A stretch of 64,000 nucleotides of DNA from Dickeya aquatica (GTDB lineage Bacteria > Pseudomonadota > Gammaproteobacteria > Enterobacterales > Enterobacteriaceae): positions 1,364,001 through 1,428,000 of the forward strand of contig NZ_LT615367.1 of the NCBI RefSeq assembly GCF_900095885.1, written 5' to 3'. Made by a program: the position numbers and the translations under genes. Below the pieces are notes generated by a model. That model ran no database searches. It was not told the DNA's origin and was given only the letters and a program-made list of their open reading frames with translations. Positions within the stretch are counted from its first letter, which is position 1. Every line of letters begins with the position of its first letter. This document shows, one piece after another, positions 30,701 to 39,168 of this stretch.

Positions 30701-30834
30701 TGCCTTGTCACTGGGGCTTTGAGGGCACCACCCAGAAAGGCTTTATGGCCAATATTCTGACGCCGCATGTCGGGGATGCCAACAGTCAGACGCCAGAGTA
30801 CAAGGCGTTTCTGGTGAACGTGGAAAAGGCGTAG
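27784..30834 (+). CDS. fdoG: Formate dehydrogenase-O large subunit, cysteine-containing
   Basis: 1016 residues, the exact length of E. coli FdoG, starting MQVSRRQFFKICAGG, a Tat signal. The [4Fe-4S] ligands CTYCSVGCG lie near residue 50. The catalytic position (residue 196, codon 28369-28371) reads TGC, cysteine, in QARLCHGPTVAAL, where E. coli FdoG and FdnG have selenocysteine (TGA). The enzyme binds two molybdopterin guanine dinucleotides and oxidises formate in the periplasm, passing electrons to FdoH. Wording such as AETRQYKLLR and VSSKRGYIKAKAVVTKRIRTL is closer to FdoG than to FdnG. GAGGA lies about 10 bases before the start. Confidence 0.95.
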   Translation: MQVSRRQFFKICAGGMAGTTVTALGFSPGAALAETRQYKLLRARETRNNCTYCSVGCGILMYSLGDGAKNAKPAIYHIEGDPDHPVSRGSLCPKGAGLVDFIHSDQRLKYPQYRAPGSNQWQRISWDEALDRIARLMKKDRDANFVEKNSAGVTVNRWLTTGMLCSSAASNETGILDQKFARALGIIGLDTQARLCHGPTVAALAPTFGRGAMTNNWVDIKNANVILVMGGNPAEAHPVGFKWAVEAKIHNGAKLIVVDPRFNRSAAVADMYSPIRAGSDITFLLGVVNYLLSHDKVQMPYVQAYTNASLIVREDYQFDEGIFSGYNEKERRYDRTSWQYELDENGFAKRDDSLTHPRCVWNLLKAHASRYTPDLVTNVCGTPKQDFLTICEQLASTCVPDRTATIMYALGWTQHTAGAQIIRTAAMIQLLLGNVGMAGGGVNALRGHSNIQGYTDLGLLSLNLPGYMPLPSEKQTSLKEYLDQITPKALLADQVNYWKNTPKFFVSMMKSFWGDNATKDNEWGYHWLPKWDKSYDALAYSRMMLDGKVNGYIVQGFNPMAAFADSNKARDALKKLKFMVVIDPLATETSNFWQNHGELNDVDPSTIQTEVFRLPSSCFAEENGSIVNSGRWLQWHYKGAEPPGEARQDGVILAGLFLRLRELYAKEGGANPEPVLNMSWDYLEPEDPSAEEITREANGRALADLYDDKGNLLLKKGQQLPDFSVLRDDGTTASFCWIYAGSWTEAGNQMARRDNADPSGLGCTPGWAWCWPQNRRILYNRASADPQGKPWDEKRELIRWNGQKWTGIDVADFAVTVPPGSATGPFIMNAEGMGRLFAIDKMAEGPFPAHYEPLESPLKTNPVYSKVQVNPAARILEADRPRMGTVDEFPFVATTYSITELFRHWTKHARLNAIVQPEQFVEIGEELAKQKGIKAGDVVKVSSKRGYIKAKAVVTKRIRTLMIQGKPVETIGVPCHWGFEGTTQKGFMANILTPHVGDANSQTPEYKAFLVNVEKA

Positions 30835-30849
30835 TCGCGGAGAAACATT

Positions 30850-31749
30850 ATGGCAATGCAATCACAAGATATCATTCGTCGCTCCGCGACGAACTCACTG
30901 ACGCCGCCACCGCAGGCGCGTAACCACAAAGAGCAGGTAGCCAAGCTTATCGATGTCACTACCTGTATTGGCTGTAAAGCCTGTCAGGTCGCCTGTTCGG
31001 AGTGGAACGACATCCGTGACGATGTGGGCTATAACGTCGGGGTTTATGATAACCCGACCGATCTGAGCGCCAGGTCGTGGACAGTGATGCGCTTTTCTGA
31101 AGTGGAGGAAAGCGGCAAGCTGGAGTGGCTTATCCGCAAAGACGGCTGTATGCACTGCGCCGACCCAGGCTGCCTGAAAGCCTGCCCGTCGGAAGGGGCG
31201 ATTATCCAGTACGCCAACGGTATCGTCGATTTTCAGTCTGAACATTGTATCGGGTGTGGTTACTGTATTGCCGGTTGCCCGTTCGACGTGCCGCGCATGA
31301 ATAAAGACGATAACAAAGTCTACAAATGCACTTTGTGTGTTGACCGGGTGGAAGTCGGCCAGGAGCCAGCCTGCGTGAAGACTTGTCCGACCGGAGCCAT
31401 CCATTTCGGCACCAAAGAGGAAATGAAAGTGCTGGCGGCCGAACGGGTGAAAGATCTGAACAGCCGCGGTTACAGCAATGCCGGTCTGTACGACCCCGCT
31501 GGCGTGGGCGGCACGCATGTGATGTATGTGCTGCATCATGCCGACCGGCCACAGCTTTATCATGGCCTGCCGGATAACCCGAGTATTAGCCCGGCGGTGA
31601 CCTTCTGGAAAGGGATCTGGAAGCCGTTGGCGGCCATCGGCTTTGCTGCAACATTCGCCGCCAGTGTATTCCACTATGTAGGCATCGGCCCGAACCGGGT
31701 AGACGACGAAGACGAGGCGCACGAGGGCAAACAACATGAAAAAGAGTAA
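30850..31749 (+). CDS. fdoH: Formate dehydrogenase-O iron-sulfur subunit
   Basis: 299 residues (E. coli 300). Four [4Fe-4S] motifs are present: [11 protein letters not shown] (about 39), [14 protein letters not shown] (about 100), [12 protein letters not shown] (about 133) and CTLCVDRV with CVKTCP (about 160-180). One hydrophobic helix near residue 258 ([20 protein letters not shown]) anchors it to the membrane. It carries electrons from FdoG to the cytochrome FdoI. It starts 15 bases after fdoG behind GCGGAGAA and overlaps fdoI by 14 bases. Confidence 0.96.
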   Translation: MAMQSQDIIRRSATNSLTPPPQARNHKEQVAKLIDVTTCIGCKACQVACSEWNDIRDDVGYNVGVYDNPTDLSARSWTVMRFSEVEESGKLEWLIRKDGCMHCADPGCLKACPSEGAIIQYANGIVDFQSEHCIGCGYCIAGCPFDVPRMNKDDNKVYKCTLCVDRVEVGQEPACVKTCPTGAIHFGTKEEMKVLAAERVKDLNSRGYSNAGLYDPAGVGGTHVMYVLHHADRPQLYHGLPDNPSISPAVTFWKGIWKPLAAIGFAATFAASVFHYVGIGPNRVDDEDEAHEGKQHEKE

Positions 31750-32371
31750 TCGGATTCAGCGTTACAGCGCCCCTGAGCGCATTAACCACTGGATTGTGGC
31801 CTTCTGTTTTGTGTTCGCCGCACTCAGTGGGCTGGGCTTTTTCTTTCCGTCATTCAATTGGTTGATGAGTGTACTGGGCACGCCGCAACTGGCGCGCATC
31901 CTGCACCCGTTCGTCGGTGTGGTGATGTTTCTGGCGTTTATGCTGATGTTTCTGCGTTACTGGAAACATAACCTGATTCAGCGTGATGACCTCGAGTGGG
32001 CGAAAAACATCCACAAGATTGCGCGCAATGAAGAAGTCGGCGACACCGGGCGCTATAACTTTGGGCAAAAATGTGTGTTTTGGCTGGCTATCACCAGCCT
32101 GCTGTTACTGCTGGCCAGCGGTGTGGTTATCTGGCGGCCCTATTTCGCGCCCTCTTTCTCTATTCCGGTTATCCGTGCGGCGCTGGTGGTGCACTCGGTA
32201 TCGGCGGTGGGGCTGATTCTGACGATTATGGTGCATGTGTATGCGGCACTGTGGGTGAAAGGCACCATTACGGCGATGGTGGAGGGCTGGGTATCCAGCG
32301 CCTGGGCGAAGAAACACCATCCACGCTGGTATCGTGAGTTACAGGCCAAACAGCAGGAAAAACAGCACTGA
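31736..32371 (+). CDS. fdoI: Formate dehydrogenase-O cytochrome b556 subunit
   Basis: 211 residues, the length of E. coli FdoI. Four transmembrane helices with histidines for two b haems and the quinone site are apparent ([12 protein letters not shown] near 15, [11 protein letters not shown] near 55, [11 protein letters not shown] near 150, [13 protein letters not shown] near 168). It delivers electrons from formate to quinone at the inner membrane. It is the last gene of fdoGHI; a terminator follows 53 bases later. Confidence 0.96.
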   Translation: MKKSNRIQRYSAPERINHWIVAFCFVFAALSGLGFFFPSFNWLMSVLGTPQLARILHPFVGVVMFLAFMLMFLRYWKHNLIQRDDLEWAKNIHKIARNEEVGDTGRYNFGQKCVFWLAITSLLLLLASGVVIWRPYFAPSFSIPVIRAALVVHSVSAVGLILTIMVHVYAALWVKGTITAMVEGWVSSAWAKKHHPRWYRELQAKQQEKQH

Positions 32372-32423
32372 GGCCGATGAACCTGTCTGTGCTGGCTTAA
32401 GCGAGGCAGGTATCAGGGGAGAA

Positions 32424-32459
32424 AACCGCACAGGCAACCGTTGCCGGTGCGGTTTTTTT
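32424..32459 (+). terminator. Intrinsic terminator of fdoGHI
   Basis: An 8-bp stem, AACCGCAC pairing with GTGCGGTT, encloses a smaller GC-rich hairpin and runs into seven T. Confidence 0.88.
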
Positions 32460-32475
32460 ATCTGTCATTGACCTG

Positions 32476-34158
32476 TCAGAAGGATTGCCAGTCATCATGG
32501 GTATGGCGGGTGTCTTTTCCCCCGGTCGCGCGCGTGGCTGATGCGGTGGGTAATGCCGCGACGGCCGGAGCGCGGGGGCGGGCCGCCTGTGGTAATGCGT
32601 GAGTCGTTGCCAGCTCAAACACCTCAACGGCGGAGGTGAGCTCGCGCGCCTGGCTTTCCAGCGACGTGGCCGCCGAGGCGGATTCCTGCACCAGCGCGGC
32701 ATTTTGCTGAGTAACGCTGTCCATCTCGGTAACGGCCTGGGCAATCTGGCTGATACCTCGCTCTTGCTCGACAGACGCAGAGGCGATTTCTGCCATCAAG
32801 TCGGTGACCTGTGTTACAGCGTGAACAATATCGTGAATGGTATGTCCGGTCTGGGCTACCTGACCAGAGCCGGTATTGATACGCTCAACCGATTCGTTAA
32901 TCAGCCCTTCGATTTCTTTGGCTGCCTGTGAGCTGCGTTGTGCCAGACTGCGCACTTCGCCTGCCACCACGGCAAATCCACGGCCCTGCTCACCGGCCCG
33001 CGCCGCTTCTACCGCTGCGTTGAGCGCCAGAATGTTAGTCTGGAAGGCGATGCCGTTAATCACATTGGTGATATCCGCAATTTTGCGTGAGCTCTGGGTA
33101 ATGTCATCCATGGTCGAGATAACGTTGTCTACCAGATTGCCGCCGCTTTTCGCCATGTGAGAGGCATCTTGTGCGCGTCGATTGGCCTGCGTGATGTTAT
33201 CGGCATTTTGCTTCACCGTTGCGCCTAATTGTTCCATGCTGGCCGCGGTTTGCTCCAGGGCCGATGCCTGCTGTTCGGTTCGGGAAGACAAATCATTATT
33301 GCCCGCACTGATTTCGCTCGCGCCGTGATAAATGGCGTGGGCACTGTTGCGAATCAGGCTCACTGTACGTGTCAGGCTCTCTTGCATATCACGCAAATAG
33401 GGAATTAACTGGCCAACGTCGTTGCGCCCGAAATCCTCAATCGTGTGGTGCAGTTTCCCATCGGCAATGGTTTTAAAATGCTCACGGATGCGGTGCAGCG
33501 GGGTTATCAGGTTAGCGACCAGATAGCGATCGGTCAGGAAAACGATCAATACGCCTAACACCAGGGCGCTGACTAATACTTCCTTACAGGTAGCGATAAT
33601 AGAATTAATACTGCTGTCATTATTTTGGTCTTGCAGGTCTAATTGTTTTAGATATTGTTCACTGGCTTTACTGAATGCGATGCTGATAGGCGGCATAGTG
33701 GTACGCATAATGGTTCGGAACTGCTCCAGCTCGCCTTTTTCTAAAAGCGCTGCGACCTTTACTGTTTCTGCATTAATACGCCCCCAGTTATCGATAATGT
33801 TGCTCTGAATATCTTTAGAAACACCGTCATGGGTTGACCGGCTAAACACATTTAGATTTTCAATACTAATATTCAGCACTTCTGCGGCGGCTTTTGATAA
33901 TTTCTGTGCACCTTCTTTATCACCGGATTGCAACAAATCGGCAGCCATAAATAAACGCATTGAGGTGCGGAAATAGGCCTCGGTACCACGAGACATCAGA
34001 TCTGAGTTTTTTTGCTGTTCCTGGTTTGACTGTAACAGTGAGTTGACATGATTGAGTGAATAAAGTTCCAGAAAAGAAACAGCACTCCAGAGTAATAAGA
34101 AAATAAAGAAAATAGAGAGGAGCGCTTTGCGTATTGTTATGTTTTTAATATAAGTCAT
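32476..34158 (-). CDS. Methyl-accepting chemotaxis protein with C-terminal CheR-tether-like end
   Basis: 560 residues from the ATG at 34158 (AGGA upstream); a longer frame from 34305 is rejected. Layout: a transmembrane helix at about 10-32, a periplasmic four-helix ligand domain (about 35-190), a second membrane helix (about 192-212), HAMP, then a signalling domain with the family hairpin tip sequence near [20 protein letters not shown]. The protein ends DDWQSF, close to the xWxxF pentapeptide (NWETF in E. coli Tar and Tsr) that recruits CheR and CheB. It lies between fdoGHI and fdhE on the opposite strand. The ligand cannot be deduced. Confidence 0.93.
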   Translation of the reverse strand: MTYIKNITIRKALLSIFFIFLLLWSAVSFLELYSLNHVNSLLQSNQEQQKNSDLMSRGTEAYFRTSMRLFMAADLLQSGDKEGAQKLSKAAAEVLNISIENLNVFSRSTHDGVSKDIQSNIIDNWGRINAETVKVAALLEKGELEQFRTIMRTTMPPISIAFSKASEQYLKQLDLQDQNNDSSINSIIATCKEVLVSALVLGVLIVFLTDRYLVANLITPLHRIREHFKTIADGKLHHTIEDFGRNDVGQLIPYLRDMQESLTRTVSLIRNSAHAIYHGASEISAGNNDLSSRTEQQASALEQTAASMEQLGATVKQNADNITQANRRAQDASHMAKSGGNLVDNVISTMDDITQSSRKIADITNVINGIAFQTNILALNAAVEAARAGEQGRGFAVVAGEVRSLAQRSSQAAKEIEGLINESVERINTGSGQVAQTGHTIHDIVHAVTQVTDLMAEIASASVEQERGISQIAQAVTEMDSVTQQNAALVQESASAATSLESQARELTSAVEVFELATTHALPQAARPRAPAVAALPTASATRATGGKDTRHTHDDWQSF

Positions 34159-34378
34159 ATTGTTTTCCTGATTATTGCTTTTTAACTTCCCTTGGTATTT
34201 TTCGGTTAAGTAAAAGCAGTTTGGATTTATTGTTCTAACTCGCGCGGTGGTTTCATGCGGCGTGGGCGCAATTGGTAAAATATATCGGAATATTCTTACT
34301 TTCATTAATAACTTTTTTCTCCTGTACAGGGAGTCACAGAAAAAAATGATAATAAATCAGAGGGGTAGTCAACGGAGA

Positions 34379-34426
34379 ACAGGCACAGGTCGAGCCTGTT
34401 TACCCTCACCCGGGGCCGGGTGAGGG
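34379..34426. terminator. Paired hairpins after the MFS transporter gene
   Basis: A 7-bp stem AACAGGC/GCCTGTT is followed by a 9-bp perfect stem CCCTCACCC/GGGTGAGGG at 34403-34411 and 34418-34426, just past the stop of the minus-strand transporter gene. There is no clear T run on either strand, so termination may be weak or Rho-assisted. Confidence 0.4.
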
Positions 34427-34433
34427 CGTACTG

Positions 34434-35744
34434 TCAGCGATTCACCAGCCTGGCGGGAAGGGCAACGACCAAGAGCGAACTGAGCAGCAGACACAGGGCA
34501 AAAAACCACAGCGCGCCGTTGCCGCTGCCGGTTAATTGCATGGCAAAGCCCATGATGGTGTTACTGACCAGCCCGGCGATATTGGCCAGTGAACAGGCCA
34601 GTGCAAAACCGGTTGCCGCCGCCGTCCCCGTGAGAAACGTGGCAGGCAGGCTGAAAAACACGGGGACGGTGCCGATAACGGCGGCCTGCGCCAGTGAGAA
34701 CAGCAGCACCGTCATCACCAGATTCTGGCTAAAAAAGGTGCTTATGACGATAGCACCGGCTCCCAGCCAGAACGGTATGATGATATGCCAGCGCCGCTCC
34801 CGGAGCCTGTCTGAGCTGATGCCGAGTGCCAGCATTCCTGCCAGTGCGGCCAGGCTTGGAATGGCGGTCAGCCAGCCTATCTGGCTGATATCGGTGACAC
34901 CGGCCTGCTTGATAAAGGTGGGCAGCCAAAACCCCATGGCGTAAGCACACAGCAGAATGGAAAAATCGATGCCGCCCAGCATCCAGACTTTGAGATTGAA
35001 GAAACCATCGCGAAACTGGTGTTTTATGGCCGGTGTCTGGTGGGCATCCAGCGCCAGGTCAGCCCGAACCTGCGCCCGGTCTTGCTCATTGAGCCAGCGT
35101 GCCTGATTGACGTTATCCGGCAAAAGCCAGAGCGCCATGATGCCGAGCACGACACTTGGCAACCCTTCTAGCAGAAACATCCACTGCCAGCCATGCAGCC
35201 CGAGTCGGGCGTCGAAGTGCGCCATTATCCAACCGGACAGCGGGCCGCCGACAATGCTGGATAACGGCAGACCAATCATGAACAGGGCGATAATGCGGCC
35301 TCGCCGCCAGGAAGGGAACCAGTGGGTTAAATAGTACAACACCCCCGGCAAGAAACCGGCTTCTGCCGCCCCCAGTAAAAAGCGCAGCGCGTAGAACTGC
35401 CCAGGGGTCGTGACGAGCAATGTTGCGGTAGACAGGATGCCCCAGGTTATCATGATGCGTGCTATCCAGATGCGGGCTCCCACGCGTTGTAAAATCAGGT
35501 TGCTTGGCACTTCAAAGAGGATGTAGCCAAGAAAGAACAACCCGGCCCCAAGACCGAATGCGACGTCACTGAGCGCCAGTTGGCTGGCCATTTGCAGTTT
35601 TGCCAGCCCGATATTGATGCGATCAAGGTAGGCGGCAAGATAACACAGACATAAAAACGGGATGAGTCGCCAGGTAATTTTGCGATAAGCCGATGAAGGC
35701 ACGGCAGGCGCAAGCTGTGGATCGTGAGAGAAGGCGGTCGTCAT
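34434..35744 (-). CDS. MFS transporter, anion:cation symporter family
   Basis: 436 residues from the ATG at 35744, which has CGGAG upstream; the frame extends to 35789 without a better start. Twelve hydrophobic helices are apparent. The N-terminal signature YLDRINIGLAKLQM near residue 40 and the segment GAAEAGFLPGVLYYLTHWFPS near 125 are typical of the ACS family, which includes permeases for tartrate, phthalate, hydroxyphenylacetate and hexuronates. The substrate is probably an organic anion but cannot be specified. No catabolic genes adjoin it. Confidence 0.9.
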   Translation of the reverse strand: MTTAFSHDPQLAPAVPSSAYRKITWRLIPFLCLCYLAAYLDRINIGLAKLQMASQLALSDVAFGLGAGLFFLGYILFEVPSNLILQRVGARIWIARIMITWGILSTATLLVTTPGQFYALRFLLGAAEAGFLPGVLYYLTHWFPSWRRGRIIALFMIGLPLSSIVGGPLSGWIMAHFDARLGLHGWQWMFLLEGLPSVVLGIMALWLLPDNVNQARWLNEQDRAQVRADLALDAHQTPAIKHQFRDGFFNLKVWMLGGIDFSILLCAYAMGFWLPTFIKQAGVTDISQIGWLTAIPSLAALAGMLALGISSDRLRERRWHIIIPFWLGAGAIVISTFFSQNLVMTVLLFSLAQAAVIGTVPVFFSLPATFLTGTAAATGFALACSLANIAGLVSNTIMGFAMQLTGSGNGALWFFALCLLLSSLLVVALPARLVNR

Positions 35745-36128
35745 GGGATTGTCTCCGGCGAGAGAATGCGTTACGGGCGCGGGTTTCATTTTATTATCGT
35801 CATGCCAGAGCCTGTTACAGGCTCAACCGGAATGCCGGTGTTGAGCCACTCTGGCCAGTGCAGGTGTTACCGATAAACGGCAGCGCCCATTGTGCGACGG
35901 GGGCAGGATTGTGTCCATCCTGTAGCGGGTGTTTTCCTGTCCATACGCCACAAGCGTCGGCCTGCCGGAAGGTGAAAGCCCACAAACGCAGAAAGGGAAA
36001 ATAACGCCCGGTTGTGCGATTGTGCGGCATAACCTGCTAACATGCCTGTCTGATGACCTGAACATTTCAGCGCCGTGGCTGGCATGGCCGTGGTGTCTTT
36101 TCACTCTCGAAACAGGAAACATAACCTG
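35745..36128. other. Intergenic region between MFS transporter and fdhE
   Basis: A divergent gap of 384 bases. It contains a short perfect palindrome, GAGCCTG-TTA-CAGGCTC (35808-35824), about 65 bases upstream of the transporter start, which could be an operator. No gene is supported here, and no promoter stands out clearly. Confidence 0.5.
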
Positions 36129-37055
36129 ATGAGTATTCGTATTGTGCCGCAAGAAAAACTGGCGGAGAGCGCAAAGCCCTCGACTATCGGGACTATCCCT
36201 GCGGTGTTGTTTGCCAACCTGAAAAGTGTATACCGGCTGCGGGCCGAGAGGTTACGCCAGCTGGCGGAAAATCATCCGCTGGAGGACTACCTGCACTTTG
36301 CTGCAACGGTGACTGAAGCACAACACAAAGTGTGGCATGACCATCCTCTGCATCAGGATTTGAGTGATGTGCTGGCAAACAGCCACGGCCAGCCGCCGCT
36401 GAATATCACCACCTTCGTGCGTGACCCGCACTGGCACCGGTTGTTGCAGGCATTGATTGAGGAACTCAAACCGGCAGCGTCCGGGCAGGTGTTCAGTACG
36501 CTTGAAAATCTGGAGAAGATGCCGGTACAAGAGTGGGAGTCGTTGGCGCAGGCGCTGTTAAACCAGCAGTTCAGTGAGCAAATCAACGATAAAGCGCCGT
36601 TTGTCTGGGCGGCGCTCTCATTGTACTGGGCGCAAATGGCAACGCAATTACCGGCTGTGGCCAGGGCTGAAACCGGCGAGCATCGCCAGTTTTGCCCGGT
36701 ATGCGGCAGTATGCCGGTATCCGGTGTGATTCAGATTGGCACCACCAGCGGGTTGCGCTACCTGCATTGCAATCTGTGTGAAAGCGAGTGGCACATGGTG
36801 CGGGTGAAGTGCAGTAACTGTGAGCAGGCCGGTCAATTGCACTACTGGTCGCTGGATGATGAAAAGTCGGCTATCAAAGCAGAAAGCTGTGGCGACTGTG
36901 GTACTTACCTGAAACTGCTGTATCAGGAAAAAGACCATCAGGTCGAAGCCGTGGCTGACGATCTGGCGTCACTGGTGCTGGACGTGAAAATGGAAGAAGA
37001 AGGCTTTGCCCGCAGCAGCATTAACCCGTTCCTGTTCCCCTCCGGCACTGACTGA
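36129..37055 (+). CDS. fdhE: Formate dehydrogenase accessory protein FdhE
   Basis: 308 residues (E. coli 309) from the ATG at 36129, where [11 protein letters not shown] matches the family start. FdhE is a cytoplasmic protein with rubredoxin-like iron sites, needed for active respiratory formate dehydrogenases before Tat export. The four CxxC motifs are visible: CPVCG near residue 185, CNLCES near 213, CSNCEQ near 228 and CGDCG near 256. In E. coli it directly follows fdoGHI; here a chemoreceptor and an MFS gene on the other strand lie between. Confidence 0.95.
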   Translation: MSIRIVPQEKLAESAKPSTIGTIPAVLFANLKSVYRLRAERLRQLAENHPLEDYLHFAATVTEAQHKVWHDHPLHQDLSDVLANSHGQPPLNITTFVRDPHWHRLLQALIEELKPAASGQVFSTLENLEKMPVQEWESLAQALLNQQFSEQINDKAPFVWAALSLYWAQMATQLPAVARAETGEHRQFCPVCGSMPVSGVIQIGTTSGLRYLHCNLCESEWHMVRVKCSNCEQAGQLHYWSLDDEKSAIKAESCGDCGTYLKLLYQEKDHQVEAVADDLASLVLDVKMEEEGFARSSINPFLFPSGTD

Positions 37056-37221
37056 TCCTGCACCTGCTGATAGCGGCCACCCGATGAGAATTGGCGTCGG
37101 CCGTTTGGCTGACTGGCTATTTACCCAATAAAAGGATGGCGGTGATAGCCGGGTAAACACAACGTCAAACCGTATCGACCTCGCTTATTACCTTATCACT
37201 CGCTGTAACCGGAGAATCAGT

Positions 37222-38538
37222 GTGGCAGAAGAAGAGAACATCATCGTGGCAGACCCATCGACCACCGTTCGTTTTCTGATGGCGTCGCGCCAGTGTGAGC
37301 TCAACAGCCTGCAAGGGCTGTTGCAACGGGGTGAACTGGTCGGGCACATCAGTGAATTGGTGCACCGGCTGCAACGTGAGCGAGGGACGGTCAATCTGTT
37401 CTTAGGCTCACAAGGGCTCTTGTGTGGTGAGGAACGTCACCTGAGCACGCAGGCTGTGCAGCAGGCTGAGGCACAATTGATGCGCTGCCTGGACGCGCTC
37501 GCCGGGCAGACGGGGGAACTGCCACAGGCCAGTCGCTTATTCAGCCGGGCGGCGAGTGTGGTCTATACCCTGGGCTTGTTGCCGTCGCTGCGCCAGCGCA
37601 TTGGTTTACAAGCGCTGGCGCAGCCAGAAGCCATGACGGCATTTAACGATGCCATCCGGCATTTGTTATCACTGGTGTTTGAGGTTTCAGACACGGCTGC
37701 CGACCCTGTCATCGCCAGAGCCCTGGTTGCCATGTTCAGTTTTATGCAGGGCAAAGAGCTGGCCGGTCAGGAGCGGGCGATGGGGGCGGCCGCGTTTGCC
37801 GCCGGCGTTTTTACGCCCGCAACCCGGCAAACATGGCTGGATTTGATTGAGCGTCAGGAGCGCTGTTTTGAAACCTTCATCCACTTCGCCGATGATGCCT
37901 GCCGGGCTCGCTGGCAGGCACAACTGACCGACCCCGAATTTGAGCGCCTGCGCCGCATAGCCTGTACCCGTATGCCGGAACGCCTGACGGATCACGGCAG
38001 CCTGCAATGGTTTGCGCTGGCCAGTGAACGCCTTGATGGGATGCGCCAAATTGAAGAACAGCTTGAGCAGACGCTGATGCAACTGTGCCGTGAGCGGATT
38101 GCCGCCGCCGAGCAAGCCTGTGCCGACCAGCAGGCAGACCTGGCAGGCTGGTTGTCGTCTGCGCCGACGGATGACCACGGTTATGCGGTATTTATTGCTA
38201 ACAGCGTAACGGCACCGGAAAGCGACTCCCGGCACGGGGTTGACCGCTTTGACAGCGACGGCATGCGGCCGCAACTGGGGCGCTCATTACTGTCACTGGT
38301 GCAGCAGCAGTCGCGTCGTTTACAGGTGCTTGATAGCGAGCTTGCCGCCATGCGAGCCACCCTTGATGAGCGCCGCCAGATCGATCGTGCGAAAGGTGTA
38401 TTAATGCAACATCGGGGCTTAAGTGAAGACGAGGCTTACAAAACCCTGCGCCGTATGGCGATGAGCCAGAATAAAAAACTGATAGAGATTGCCAGTGCCA
38501 TGCTGGCTGTCGCCGATATTTTTCAGGATGCACCCTGA
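37222..38538 (+). CDS. nasR: Nitrate-responsive transcription antiterminator NasR
   Basis: 438 residues from a GTG start behind GGAGAA. The N-terminal NIT domain (to about residue 320) is the nitrate/nitrite sensor; the start of the domain reads GHISELVHRLQRERG near residue 47. The C-terminal ANTAR RNA-binding domain covers about 375-435 (RRQIDRAKGVLMQHRGLSEDEAY, cut here at 20: RAKGVLMQHRGLSEDEAYKT). NasR of Klebsiella binds the nas leader RNA and prevents termination when nitrate or nitrite is present. The matching leader lies just downstream at 38842-38936. It is longer than Klebsiella NasR (about 393). Confidence 0.93.
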   Translation: MAEEENIIVADPSTTVRFLMASRQCELNSLQGLLQRGELVGHISELVHRLQRERGTVNLFLGSQGLLCGEERHLSTQAVQQAEAQLMRCLDALAGQTGELPQASRLFSRAASVVYTLGLLPSLRQRIGLQALAQPEAMTAFNDAIRHLLSLVFEVSDTAADPVIARALVAMFSFMQGKELAGQERAMGAAAFAAGVFTPATRQTWLDLIERQERCFETFIHFADDACRARWQAQLTDPEFERLRRIACTRMPERLTDHGSLQWFALASERLDGMRQIEEQLEQTLMQLCRERIAAAEQACADQQADLAGWLSSAPTDDHGYAVFIANSVTAPESDSRHGVDRFDSDGMRPQLGRSLLSLVQQQSRRLQVLDSELAAMRATLDERRQIDRAKGVLMQHRGLSEDEAYKTLRRMAMSQNKKLIEIASAMLAVADIFQDAP

Positions 38539-38800
38539 CCCCCACGTCATGCGATTCCACATTGGCTGAAACCGCACGCAGAATAGGCGCATAAAGTGTA
38601 GGCCCTGTGCCACATAACAGTGCGCTGTGATAGCCAGAGACCCTATCGGCACGCAGGCAAAGTGACGGCTGAAATGATCCAGCTCAATATTTGTCATGGC
38701 GCTGACGCGCACAATATTGGCATCGGGACACGTCAGACGCTCTGACGCGGCAGGGAAGGTTCACTCGATATCTGGCGTGGTGCTCAACCGCGCAGCAGAT

Positions 38801-38816
38801 TGGCATACACCTTGCT
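38801..38816 (+). promoter_or_regulatory. Sigma-54 promoter of the nas operon
   Basis: TGGCATACACCTTGCT has the GG-N10-GC core of sigma-54 promoters (GG 38802-38803, GC 38814-38815), with the full TGGCA and TTGCT flanks. The start point would be near 38827. In Klebsiella the nas operon is driven from a sigma-54 promoter by NtrC under nitrogen limitation. Upstream, GCACAATATTGG at about 38709-38720 resembles one half of an NtrC site, but I rate that weak. Confidence 0.75.
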
Positions 38817-38841
38817 TTATCTCCGGTAACAATTTATCGCG

Positions 38842-38871
38842 ACTTGCTGTACCAATGGCGGTAGGGCAAGT
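38842..38871 (+). promoter_or_regulatory. NasR-binding antitermination hairpin in the nas leader
   Basis: A 12-bp stem with one G:G mismatch and one wobble pair (38842-38853 with 38860-38871) carries the six-base loop AATGGC. A at loop position 1 and G at position 4 fit the AnnGnn loop recognised by ANTAR proteins. It starts about 15 bases after the predicted sigma-54 start point and precedes the terminator hairpin by 9 bases. This is the arrangement of the 1:2 and 3:4 stems known from the Klebsiella nasF leader. Confidence 0.7.
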
Positions 38872-38880
38872 GGCAGGGCA

Positions 38881-38936
38881 AAGGCGTCCACACGCGTGCG
38901 AATTTCGCATGGCGGTGGACGCCTTTTTGTTTTTTA
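38881..38936 (+). terminator. Factor-independent terminator of the nas leader, NasR-controlled
   Basis: An 11-bp perfect stem, AAGGCGTCCAC (38881-38891) with GTGGACGCCTT (38915-38925), is followed by TTTTTGTTTTTT. It lies after a sigma-54 promoter and an ANTAR-type hairpin and before nasB, so it should block transcription unless NasR is active. Confidence 0.85.
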
Positions 38937-39004
38937 CCGTCGGGCGCAGCGATGGCGGTATGGCTGGGCGGCACAAGCAGCAAGGTCTTCCTGATGCCGT
39001 GTCA

Positions 39005-39157
39005 GACCCGGTGGGCGGCGATTATCGCTGGTTGATCTTCCGCGATGAGCGCTTGTGCGGCGTATTGCTGTTTGGTCGTGCAGCCGGCCTGTTGAACCTG
39101 CGTCGCTTTTATTTGGACTGTCTGGTGCGCAACCAGACAGTCGGCCTGAAGAAGTAA
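39005..39157 (+). pseudogene. nasC: C-terminal remnant of a gene upstream of nasB, probably nasC
   Basis: An open frame ending TAA at 39155-39157 gives GGDYRWLIFRDERLCGVLLF and a further 30 or so residues. This resembles the C-terminal part of FAD-dependent oxidoreductases of the NasC kind, where a strand-turn-strand such as YRxLxxRDxRLxGxxLxG recurs. The frame has no plausible start, because it runs back through the leader terminator. In Klebsiella the order is nasFEDCBA, so a deletion joining the leader to the end of nasC is the simplest reading. The exact 5' edge is uncertain, as is the parent gene. Confidence 0.5.
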
Positions 39158-39168
39158 GGATGTCTGTG

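Noticed and set aside
38696..39004. Intact protein-coding gene in the nas leader
   Set aside because: The frame crosses the leader terminator and sigma-54 promoter and has no ribosome site. Only its C-terminal part looks like a protein.
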